Below, piece by piece: positions 37,238-49,400 of a stretch of DNA of 64,000 nucleotides; position 1 is the stretch's first letter; each line of letters starts with the position of its first letter. Under the pieces are notes generated by a model. The model was not told the DNA's origin and searched no databases. It saw only the letters and a list, made by a program, of their open reading frames with translations. The position numbers and the translations under genes were made by a program. Origin of the DNA: Beta vulgaris subsp. vulgaris. Lineage: Eukaryota > Streptophyta > Magnoliopsida > Caryophyllales > Amaranthaceae. The stretch covers positions 53,238,709 to 53,302,708 of the forward strand of contig NC_079202.1 in the NCBI RefSeq assembly GCF_026745355.1, in the 5' to 3' direction.

Positions 37238-38736
37238 GGTATGTTGCTAACTCAGAAAAAAAAAAAAAAAAACAGGTTGTCCTACAAATTGATGAATTTA
37301 TGTGATGAAGAATGTTGTTTTGATTTTAGGGTTTTGATTTGTGGTTTTTAATCCCCAAAAAAATTGGGGTTGCGCAGGAGAAAAACTGAGAGACTGTGAA
37401 GAACTTGGACAACTATAAGTGGATGTAAATTTCCCTTAAAAAAAAAAAAGTGGATGTAAATTAAGCAAAAGTGCCATTTATTTTTTTTCTTTTTATAAAT
37501 AAAAGAGGAAAAGGAAAAAAGTGTCATTTGTCTAATTCCACATACTCTTTCCCTACTCCATTTCAGCATTTTTGTGTTTTTTTTTTTTTCTTACTTTAGT
37601 TCATGAAAAATTTGGTGAAGAGTTATTAAATGGTAAAATGAAAAAAAAAAAATCTGAATTCAAAGGGTTGTTCCTAAAGGACCCAATGAATTTCTGATTG
37701 GACTTGGGGGATTTTTTTTGATTGATTCTTTGTGATATTTTACATCCTTACATTTTTAATACACAAATTATTAGAATAGGCCGTCTAATTTTATTTAAGA
37801 CTGAATTTTTCTAGCAAGTCCATCGCATTTCACTCTAACCAACACTATTTTAGTCATATCTTCTCTTCTCCTTTCTTTGTTTTCTTGATTGTCGAACTAA
37901 AACAGACAATTTCAAAAAAAAATAACTTACGGATTAAACTCAAATGGATTAAACTAGTCAGTGAATGGGTTAAAGAATGTCATTAATGAATAGATTAAAT
38001 TGGTCACGAAATAGATAAAACTGGTCGCTAAATAGATTAAACTAGTCACTTTATTAACAAAGGTGGCATGTTCCCTTTTAATATTGAGTTTGGACCGTGT
38101 CTAATTTTAAATTAAAAGTAGGCGGTCTCTTACAAGACCAACTGTTTTTATAAGGTCACTTTGATATTTATTGCCTTTTTGTAAAAAAAGGTTGTAAAAT
38201 TCTAACTTCTTGAATGGTTTTGTTTTGTATTGGTACCTCTTGTAAGATTTTTATATTGATAAATTTTCCAAAATGATGGCATAATAATATGAATTTAATT
38301 TATGAAATTATTGCGACAATTTTCCCCCCAACTTGTGGTTTTAGCCTCAGGATATTTCATTGAGTTTTAGGTAAGACACAGTGTGATTTGAAAAAGTAGT
38401 AATATACAACCTATTTTTAAAAAAATTATAAAACATAAAGTGATTTAGTAAAAAAGTAACCATTGATAAATTTGTGTTCTTCTATATTTGACCTAGTCTA
38501 TTATATTAAATTTTAAAAGCGTCCTAAAAGAGTAACAAAGTCGTCTATATCACCTTCAAGATTTAGATATTTGAAATTGCTTTTAATTTTAAATAACATC
38601 CAAAATGCCACTTTAATTATTCTTAATTATGAAATTTCTAAATATTGAAGGCCTTTAAAAGAATAAAAAACTTAACAAGGAAGAGAAATCAGAGGTTTTG
38701 GTGACAAAAGAATTAATGTCAGTTTTTTTTTATGTA
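37238..38736. other. 5' flank of the zinc-finger gene and AT-rich intergenic
   Basis: Contains A-runs near 37,258, the presumed minus-strand promoter, and repeat-like AT-rich DNA. No coding frame was recognised. Confidence 0.5.
37931..38050. repeat. Degenerate minisatellite, about 24-bp units
   Basis: Variants of AATAGATTAAACTAGTCACT recur about five times with substitutions. Confidence 0.55.
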
Positions 38737-39419
38737 GGAAAATTTGCCTGGAATAATCCCACCTTTGACCGATCTTCCAAAAATAATCTCACCTTTGGAT
38801 TATTCTAGAATAATCTCACCTTTACTTACTAAATTGAGTTTTTGGTCCCAAGAAAATAGTGACCGGTAATAACAGGTTACCAGCCCCTTTCCCTGTTGCC
38901 CCACCCCCACTCCTAGCAGCCCCCACCCTAACTCCCTGCTGCCCCACCCCCTCCCCTCCCCCCTGTTGCAGCCCCCTTCCCCCTCCCATCCCCCCGTCGC
39001 AGCCCCCCTCCCCTTCCCCTGTCGCAGCTCCCCTCTCATTCGCACCATTTCACCACCATCATCTCACCATTCGTACCATTATCTCCAACATTCGGACCAC
39101 CATCTCCACCATTCGCACTACCTTGAAATCCGCAAAGAGGAGAGAGAGAAAGAGGAGAGAGACAGGAGAAAGAGAGAAGCGGCGACGGGGAGAAAGATGG
39201 GGTGGGGGCCTGGTTGCTGGGGAGGGGACTGGTGGCTGGTGCGTGGTCTGGTAGCTGGGGCGGGGTATAGGAGGGAAAACTTACCGGTTTGCCAAGTTGT
39301 AGGTTCTTGGACCAAAAACTCAATTTAGTAAGCAAAGGTAGGATTATTCCACAATAATCCAAAGGTGGGATTATTTTTGGAAGATCAGCCAAAGGTGGGG
39401 TTATTCCAGGCAAATTTCC
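38737..39419. mobile_element. Foldback element D (AATAATCCC family) with 9-bp target duplication
   Basis: The ends GGAAAATTTGCCTGGAATAA and, reverse-complemented, GGAAATTTGCCTGGAATAAC begin inverted arms of about 115 bp sharing CCACCTTTGG and TACTAAATTGAGTTTTTGGT. The flanks TTTTATGTA (38728-38736) and TTTTATTTA (39420-39428) match at 8 of 9 bases, the length expected for Mutator-like elements. The plus strand is C-rich to about 39,120, then G/A-rich to about 39,290. The overlapping ORFs inside are Pro-rich or Arg/Gly-rich artefacts. Confidence 0.85.
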
Positions 39420-39775
39420 TTTTATTTATTGGGTCCACTTTTGTATTTACTTGTATTCTTTTTGTTTAGTTGCAAATTGATCGATACAATTTGACCATGT
39501 GGACTATGCATATAACCTATTTTGACCTTATTTTTCGACTAATGAATAAAGACAAATGTTATTGTGTAAGATATTGTTGAATCTACCACTGGTTACATGT
39601 TATATTTTCAAAATATCAACCTTTTATAACTTTTGCTAATAGAAAATTAATAATATGACTAAGTTATACACATATGTGATAGTCAAACTATATCGATTAA
39701 TATGAAAAAGGGCAAATTTTATTTACACAAACCAAACATGTCCGCAGTTTCTTGCAGTCAGAGATTTTCCCCTTA

Positions 39776-40583
39776 GAGCACTCCCAATGGTGATCAAACC
39801 CATCACCAAAATCAGAAATTTCGGGTTGAACAAAAAAAACATGCATCCCATTGGTGATATAAAACCTATCACCAAATGACAAAACATATCATTGCTCACC
39901 ATGTGAAAAAACTCATCACCATGTGAACCGTGTAAATTGAAGACAAAAGGAGCATTGTCACACACAGCTAGCCAGTGGCAAGCTGCCACGTGGCTGCTGC
40001 TGTGTTTTTTTGGGAAATTTCGTGGAAATTTCCACGGAATTTCCCAGAAAATTCCTATTTCAAATAAAAAAAAAACCAAAATTCATATTTTTTTCCCCTC
40101 TATAAAATGATACCCATATTGATATATTTCAGAACAAAAAAAAAACACTTCTCCTCCTCACCTTTCTCTCTCTAAAACTATTTATACATCATTTTTCTCT
40201 ATAATTTTTTACCTTCTCCTCCTCACCTAAAAAGAGAAAAAAATTGATAATAATAATTGATTTTTTGTAATTAATTATTATTTTACTAATAACCCAATAA
40301 TGATAATTAATTTTTGATAATTAATTATTATAATTTTAAGTAATCATAAGATGATTCATTTTTTATTTTTAATATGTAAATTATATTATTAATTGAAGTA
40401 GGAAAGAGAAATAGGAGAGAGAAAGTTGAGGTGGGGTAGTGAAAAGTAGGAGAGATAAAGTGGACTTTGATGGTTTTTTTTGTTCATGAGTGGAGTGGAG
40501 GTGATATATTTGATCATGAAATGATCAAAACATGAGTAAGTAGGAAAATTTGGTGATCAAACCCATCACCATTGGGAACGCTC
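39776..40583. mobile_element. Harbinger-like MITE, GAGCACTCCCAATGG termini
   Basis: The ends GAGCACTCCCAATGGTGATC and, reverse-complemented, GAGCGTTCCCAATGGTGATG are inverted repeats. TTA flanks both sides (39773-39775 and 40584-40586). The GGTGATnnAACCCATCACC block near each end is itself palindromic. At 808 bp it is long for a MITE; the interior is AT-rich without coding capacity. Confidence 0.8.
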
Positions 40584-40586
40584 TTA

Positions 40587-41668
40587 TTGTTAAATTGACA
40601 TAGATTATTTTGAAAAAGTGGTAAGTAGTAACTGGTAAGTCTGATAACCAAGATGGGCATGGAGGGGAAATGATCGGTGGTAGATGGCTTTATAGATTCG
40701 TACTGTGAAATATAAATGAGCTTTCATGGAGTCCTAATTTGCAACTGTTCATAAGTTTACATGAAAACGAATCATACATAAAGACAATATTTATGTTAAA
40801 CTCATTTAGCAAACAACTTTCACAAAATCATTCAACTTTTATCTACTATGCATAGAAAGACTAAATCACACTCCAAATATCATCCAGAAAACCAGTCCGT
40901 AGTTGATACCACGAAAAGATGAGTAATGCACTGTAATATCAAAATAAACTTCAATATAATTAGTACAAACATTAAATTTCATGTCCAAATTTCACTTTAA
41001 CGAGCTATTTACATCTGGATACTTCAAGACTTCTCAAGCAAGAGAGAGAGATGAGGGACTAAAAATGAATGTAAAGTATACAATTTATCATTACCTCAAA
41101 GTTACAACATTCCTGAATTATACAAAACAAAACCTTGTTACAAATACTCTTCTGAGAACTGTTCAGCAAGGAGATGTCATTTCAGTACTAGTATGCGTAT
41201 GATGTAACAAAATGGGAATACCCGTAAGATACTAACAACGATATCTTTATGGAGTATGCAATTTCTCGATCAGTGGAAATTTTCCCCGCGAATGCATCAG
41301 AGAGAGGCTTTAATTAGAACTTCTCACCCATCTTTCTCAAGGAAATCTTTTCCTAATAAATCAACAAATTCATCTGTACAACGACGCCAAAATACCCTTT
41401 CCTCCCGAACTCCAAAGATCTTGAAAGGCTGTAAAAAACTACAAGATCTGAATGACCTGTTTCTAAAACCCATAACTTCTCTGAAGTTAGTTATATCACT
41501 GTCCCTCCAACCTGAATCTGGTTCATACCATCTTGCTCGCCACATTCACCAAGTTCAAGAAAGGGTATAACCGCCATATTTTACATTTGAAATTGACAGG
41601 ATTTGGACTCCCATCATTTTCAAGCTCTTGAAGGTTCTGCCAGCGGTGGATCTAGTAAATGGTGCACA
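40587..41668. other. 3' flank of the SEC16 gene
   Basis: Intergenic AT-rich sequence and the presumed SEC16 3' UTR. Open frames at 41256-41570 (plus) and 41324-41545 (minus) overlap each other and show no recognisable domain. Confidence 0.4.
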
Positions 41669-44600
41669 TTAAGTAGATACGGGAAAACCTGGTGCCTCCC
41701 CGGGAGGTCTTGGTTCACTCATGCTAGAGTGATTTGAAATATCAAGACTTCCGCCCCACGATAGTGTTCGCCTTGAATTTGGAGGTAATGGGCCATTGCC
41801 AATTACCATACTTCCCATCCCTTTGTCCATGCTTGGATGTCGGTGGATTGTAGAGAGTGGTGTAAGCATTTGAGGAGGTGAAAATGAATGGTGGCCATTA
41901 GACATAGTATCTTGATCCACACCAACAGTTTGTTGTGTGTTTTGGGTACTCTGAGTTTCTAATCCTCCAGTAACTGGGGTTGGGACAAAAAACTTGGTAT
42001 TACTGGCAGCTCTCATAGTTGGGACTGAAGGCGATGGTGATTGGAATGAGTTTGCTGGAGTTCCTCCACCCTTGTTGAATGTATCCACATACCTAAATCA
42101 TTCACAACTTTTAATCAACTTCCAAAACAGTCATAAGCAATCACAAGCTTTGTTGAACAATTTAGCAAAAAGAAGATTAGAGAGAATTTAAGAAATTAAC
42201 GAGTTAGGAAAGTGACGAGAAGCTTTAACCACTTGTTTCAAGATAACAAAAAGGAATTTAGAAGAAAAATTGGTGCTCACGAAACATAGAATAGTAAACA
42301 AGAAAGCACAAGAATGAAAAAAAGAACATTCAAAAGTGAAACATTAAGCACATATAATTCATCTTATTTCAGGTACCATGTATGACAAGAGTCCCTTGGC
42401 TCAATGTCATTATTGTGTGGTGCTCTTTTTGGTAAAAGGAAGTAACTTGGTTGAAGTTTGTGTAGAAAGTGGCATGAAATTTCTCACATGGAAGTCCAAG
42501 GTAATGCATCTAATATACATACTCCCTTTGTGCACAAATAACATTTACACTTTGATTTGGCATGGAGATTAAGAATAGTTGTAAACCTAAATATTAATAT
42601 AAAAAAGAGAGGAAAAGTAGGAGAAATGAGAAAAATATTTTCTTTCAGGGATGGTGAGAACAGCAGAAAATAGAAGTGTGAAGTTTATTCTGGAACATCT
42701 CAATATGCAACTTTCGCCAATACTATCCTCTTAGTTTACTTCCTGACACCAAATAATTTGATTATAAGGGTTGCTACATGGAGAGAGATTTCAAGCCTAA
42801 GGGCTACGAGGCATTTCAGCCGGCCTTGTTTCAGTTCCTAGCTACTTGTGCCTGCATCATCCCACTAACATTAGCTGGCCTACTGTAATTCTATTTAAAC
42901 AAAGAGGTATACCTCGCACGAACACCCATTCGGCCACGAGCTGAAAAATGGTTTGAACCAGATGGAATGGGTGGTAATTCAGCACCCTTTCCATTAAAAT
43001 TTGTGTGTTTGTACTGAGGTTCCCCATTTGCATGAATCATAGCATTAACAGATTCATCTTCTTTGTTATGATCTAGAGTTCCATTCATGAAAGCTGTAGT
43101 TGTTGGAGGTGGAGCCAAGGTCATTTGCTGAGCTTGAGGCTCAATACCTTCTTCAACCCAACGCTTTAGATTTTCATCATAATAAAACTTGTTCTTCTCT
43201 CCCAGCTTGGCCTGTAGTAGGAGCAGGGTAGAATACAGATCAGAATAGAAAAAAACAATCTACACAAAAGTCTGAACCTAAAAAAACGTTCATTCTGACT
43301 TGCCTGACAATCTGGGCGAGATCTTAGCACCAAGCCAACAGTCTTTTGGAAGATTTGTGAGCCAATTCGACCAAAACGTGAGGAACTACCTGAGAGCGAT
43401 GAATTATCACGTGGACTCGATGAACTTGATTTTGGTGATACATCCTAGCAAACCAAAAGAGATATTAGAAAACATAATAATCACAATTGAAGACATGGCA
43501 TGACATACTTCTTTCTACAGTAGAAATGTTGTAGTCTTCTATGGAACACAGGAATTTGTTTTAAGGTAGGTAAGATGAAGGGCCCTATCGAGACAAAACC
43601 TCTAGCAAGTTAGCCCGGCCCGGGTTGGCAGGATAGACAACTTGAGGTTGGAAGGTACAACTACAATCCTCACCACTAGACCAAGGCACCAAGCTAGCTT
43701 GGGGAGGAACTTGGTGAGGAGCACGGAAAGCTTCGCTTTACACAGCTATACTGATAAAATTCTATTTGTGTCATATACAGTTACCCTAAAGACTAGACTG
43801 GTCATCCCCACTGACCCCATACCCACCAGCAAGGCAGCAACTGACTGGAGAAATATTTCCACCCTGACCCTGATAACAACAGTATAAACTAGCAATCTTA
43901 TTCCATTTTTGAGGTGTGCTTAAGAAAGTTCGTCCATAAAAGCATATTTTTCCATTGTTTCAAGGATATACGCCTGAAGCCCTGAATTTAAATCAGTCCT
44001 TTCTTTATCAACAAGATGCAGTATCAAGGTGTGGTCTTGCAGAAATTGAAAGTGCAACCTAGAAAAGCTACCCACAGAAACAGATAAATAATTTCTAAAC
44101 ACTTAACAACTTGTCAAGTTGCCGGTAAGAAATGGTGGTAATGAATAATGATAATGAATTCATAAATAGATTTTGCAAATATAGTCTAATTTCAATCCCA
44201 TTGTGATGGGAATCATCTCTAAACATGTGTGTTTTCTTCATAAATTTCCATCACCACTTAATACCATCTTTATGTGGTGATAAATAGTATGGAAATATAT
44301 GAAAGAAAAAGAAACGTATTTGTGGATGGCCAAGCATTACCATAGACATTGGGATGAGACTTTCTTCATATATTTACATATAGCCATACCATCATAAGTT
44401 ACTCCCTATCTACGAGGCATAAGTACTTTTCTTATAACTAATATCCATTTGAAGATTAAAAAGTTCCATCCATCCCTGAACAGCTTTCATATTTGGGTTC
44501 GGCTCAAATACTAAAGTAGTTTGTTAAATGATTGAAGATAAATTTTTTTGGTAATGGATACTAGATAGATCAACTGATAAAGAAGATAAAAATGTAAGAG

Positions 44601-46437
44601 AAGCTGTTATTATAGAAAGAAAAAAAAAAGGGTTGACGCTGTGGAGATAAAAGGAAAAGTTAACGTAATACAAAAGTGTGAAGCTAATTTTGATTCAGCA
44701 ATCAAAAAGAGCATGTAAAAATTATTAAAGACAGTCTAGGAAAGAAATAAAGAAAAATAAGTTTTGAAATGAAGATCTTCGTGAGACCTAGTGAGAGAAA
44801 AAATGTAAATAGATAGTTTTCAAAACAGTTCCCTGGTTGCCACATAGGTTACAGAAACTGGAAGCTTAATATGAATGTTTTCGAACTATTCAACATAAAA
44901 ATGGTAGCTTATGGGTGGATTCAGGCTAATGAAAGCAGGAATATTCCTTCAGTTACAGGGTCTCATGATTCTTAAGACACTATTTTATTCAATTCTAAGG
45001 CCCGATCTGAAAAAACAAAGATGGATCTCAATCTTATCAATCACGTGAGAAATAAAAGCATACAAGTTTTAACCGGCAGCTATGGAGAATAAGTGGACAA
45101 GAACCTCAGTTTAGCACAGAGATAATCATAATCTACCTTTCTGGGCGTTCTACCGAAGTCAGGCTCTGACATGCTTCGATTGTGCATTGATTTGTGATTG
45201 CTGTCTTCAGCAGATGCAGATCTCATTAATGACGACATGGCCATAGTGGACTGACTAGTAGACACCCGTGGCCCCCTTGACTGATGATCATGCTCACTGT
45301 GTTGGCCATCATTGTGTGATGTTGAAGGTGTAGGTGGCGGCAAGCCGCCAACAACGCGATGAGCAGTATTATCAAAGAAGTTGAGCAATTTACCCACCAG
45401 TTTTGCTCGACCAAAATTGGTCGCATATCCACCCTGCAAATGGAGCAATTATTACCATTTCAAGAGTATTGCAAAGTACTAACTCTGTTTCTTAATACTT
45501 GCAACACATTCCTTCTTGGGATGTTTCATAATATCGGCAAAATTTCTCTCTTCAGCAAACCCTTATACAAAGAAAGCTTTATTCTATCACTTAAGCACAT
45601 GGGTCATCGTTCACTCTCTTTCCTACTTGGTTCATGTGTCATTTAGCAATCTTGCAAGTATTAAGAAACGGAGGAAGTACAAGATATTAGGAAACCATAC
45701 CTGCTGATGGATTTTTATGCGCTCTTCAAGAGAAGATACCATATGCCGCCATGCATCAACTTCTGGTGATCTACCAGTTTTCAAAGACTTCGAAACTGCT
45801 TGACAGTATCTGAATAAATGGTTAAATGTTATTTACACTGTAAAAATCTGGCAGTATCAAAGAGTAACTTATTCTGCTATTTTAATCAAAAACTTATTTA
45901 ACAATCTCAGGCATTCTAACCCTAAGGCATAAAAAACATCTTTCCATCCTCTCAATGTCTTTTCTGTTCCTATTAACTCAGAAAACTGCAAGTTGACAAG
46001 CTGACCTCATTTAATCAAAGATTGTGCAGGGAGCACTTGCAAACAGCTAGTTCTATAGAAAGAACTAAACTAGCCATCTTACCTCAAGTAGTGTTTATGT
46101 CATTTTATGTAGATAACAGAAAGCATAATTTTATCTTGGGATATGATCTTTTTTTTAGGCCACTAGCTACATCTTAATTATATTCTCTATGCTCTAATAG
46201 CTCAGGGTTGCTTTAAATAGAACGAATAGCAGAGGTTATATTACACATAAGAGCTGGAGGAATAGGTCAAAGCATATGCCTTGCTCTTAGTATAAGAAAG
46301 CTAATTAAATAAAAACCCCAAAGGAACAGCTTTTGAAAAAGAAAAAACCATAACACGACAATAAGAGGGGGAATAGTAATAGGCTAATAGCGACATTAAA
46401 CCAAAGGTAAAGAATTAAATAGGATGATAATAGATAG

Positions 46438-46488
<51 letters not shown>

Positions 46489-49400
46489 AAAATGAGAAGA
46501 AAAAAAATGCAAACATTAGAAATTTCAAAACAAACAAAACATAGGAAAGCAATAGTGGAAATAATAACGGCTAATGGTAATGATAATATGTTTTATCCTC
46601 TGTCCCAAAATAAATGCTATATAAGTTGTCAGAAACCACCTTTACAATATTTGATTCCCTCCATCCCCAAACGTGTAAATCAGTGAATGAAGTATATAAG
46701 AGAAGGTGCTTGAATTGTGAGAGAAAGAGGGTTCATGTAATAAGAAGAAAAAATTAGTAAGTGAAAGTGTTGCCTGATTTCACATTAGAAAGGAATTTTC
46801 TTTTAGCTGTGTCAGGAAACAAGATCTGGGACAGGCCAAAAAGGAATACAGGAATTCCGTAGAGACAGTGCAAGTATCTTTTTTCAAAAAACAGCATATT
46901 TAAAAAATGAATCAAGAGCATAATTTTGAGGAAGACAAAGTACTCTGGGTCATAAGTAAATCTCAGGCCAGCAGCATGCCAATAGCCAAAAAAGTAAACA
47001 GATAAAGACACTTCTAAGTAAAAAAGGAATAGGGTTAAACTGTAAGCAGTACTTACTTCAGAGAATCTGATAGCTTGCCAACTTCGGCCAACATGCAAGC
47101 ATATATAAGCTTGTATGGCTGGAATGGCAGCAATACAAATTGGGAATTTCCAAGCAGCTTTGCATATTCATATAATTCTGTTCTCTGTGATATTAACAAA
47201 AAGCCATCTCAGTAACATCTATCTGGAGGGGGGGTTATACGGAGAAGAAATTGAAAGTTTAACCCCCCCCCCCCTCGTCCAGAAATAAACGACATATTGT
47301 ACTCCACTCCAGTCTCGTTCTAACTACGGCCATCTTGGAATTCGAATCAGAAGGCAATATTAATACAGGAAAGGTGACAACATAACATAGTAGTATAGTA
47401 CTATCAAACAAACATATATAATTTGGCTTTTCCGTGTCAATGACTTCGAAATCCTTCAATCCTCTAAGATGCCTTTCATCTCATGTTAGTTTCTTATTTG
47501 TTCAAATACATATATCTGAAGCGTCGTCCCACGGACATCTTATTCACAAAATCCTAATCAAGATTATTTCCTTCTCTTTATAATTCTGTCAGAAACAGAA
47601 TGAAGATATAACTTCACACGAATTTTAGCTATTAAAGAGTAACACATACCTGAATCGCCTGAGGACTGGCATAAGTTCTTGGATATTTCAGATGATCTGA
47701 ACCGGCAAGACAAAGTCTTGAGCTCTCTGAATACGACTCAATGTTAGCTTCAGAAACCAAGTAACAGATATGAGCTGCCATAACCTACATGACAAGAATT
47801 TGTTGCAGGAGTGTCAAAGGCATACTCAACCCACCAATCAAGTATAAAAGACATACCAGTAAGCAAACTAAATTCCTTCAGCTAAGCACGAGTAGACAAG
47901 CAGAAATTAACAAATGTAGCACGAAGTTTTAATCTTCGCTGATCATCAGCAGGTTAATATACAATACTCAAATATGAAAAACGATATTGTGGTCTGCACC
48001 ATACCTCACCCCTCTCCCTCCAGAGGCAATCTCCAAGGTGAGTAATTACAAGCTCATCACCTTTCGTCCTGTTAGCACTTATTATAGCCAGATTCTCTTC
48101 CCATTCATCTAACATAAAACCAGGCCCAACCTGTAGTACAAGCAACATACCAGCATTAGAAGAGAAAAAATGATAGGAGGCAGAAAGATATAATAAAACC
48201 AGATATACCAAGTTCACATAATGGCACCAATTCTGCAGAAATCCTCAATAAGAATCTAGAACACAAGCACTTTGAAGGCAAAAGCCAACAATACAAGTAA
48301 ATTACAGTTTTTAGATTCCAAGAACATAGATACGTGATTAACTTTAGCAAAAGAATAAGAATAGTACCCAAGAAGACTGTGAATCATTTTCTCCATTTTG
48401 TGAGTTACTTGAGATGGAATTGGAAAATACTTCAGCAGGCTGTCCAGCAATTAAAAGACACAAAGTCCTCAGAGGAGATCCGGCAGCCAGCTGATGAAGA
48501 GCCATTTGCTTCACAGTTTCACCATAAAACTGTGGGTGTCATATAGACCAAAAGTCAGGTTGATAATAACAATCATTCATCAAAAAATTTCAAACAAATT
48601 AATATCAATTCTTTCAGAACAAGTAATTGACAAAAGTAAGAAGTTTCATTCTTAAGAACCTGTTCACCAAGCAAACTGGCAATAACAATAGCTGGTCCCC
48701 ATAAATGACCCTTTTGTGCACATTGAAGAGCCTCCATCCTTCTACCAGTACCAAGAAGCGTTTGAACCTCTTCAGCCGTTGCCTGAAGATAAACTTATTA
48801 GCTGACATGCCACACTGGTAGTCGCTACATAAAAACGGACAACCTCAAAGAGAGATGACATGCCTGTATTTGTCCCTCCGACGGCATGTTCTGCAAGCAA
48901 TGGGAGGCGGCATTGAATTGTGTAGCACTCCCTTTTGCAGATGAAAAGAGCTTTGCCAATGCTGACTCTGGGCTGTCATGTTCCTAGTAAAAAAACAACT
49001 CATAAATTCAAGATACATAAAAATTGAGATGACAAGTCAACAACATTCTTGGACCCCTATGATTCATAAGCCTCCAATGATATGAACCACCTGTCAACTG
49101 TAAACACGAGTTTAGATGCTTCTATGTATATAAACTCATGTATCCATCTTATGCCAAATGTTCATGCATGGTTATTTAAGTACATCAGTACATGCAGCCA
49201 TACATACAAGTGTTCATATCATATGCTTTAGATCTAAGCTGTGTCAATAAAGTCATCATGCCTTGCAACTGCAAATACATCCAAGTATACTAGTTCCCAT
49301 ATAATTAACTGATGCTTTCTGGGGCAGGGAGTGGTGGAACAAAGCAACACAGCCAGATTAGTCATTTCTCATTCCAGATAAGAGGGGAGGGGGGAGCTCC

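Noticed and set aside
38800..39413. Overlapping ORFs on both strands
   Set aside because: Inside element D; low-complexity and without splice or domain support.
41256..41570. Plus-strand 104-codon ORF and overlapping minus ORF
   Set aside because: They lie in the SEC16 3' flank with no domain, and the two overlap each other.
43585..43700. Possible tRNA-like or retroelement fragment with GCCCGGCCCGGG
   Set aside because: No cloverleaf could be drawn and no LTR or coding context supports it.
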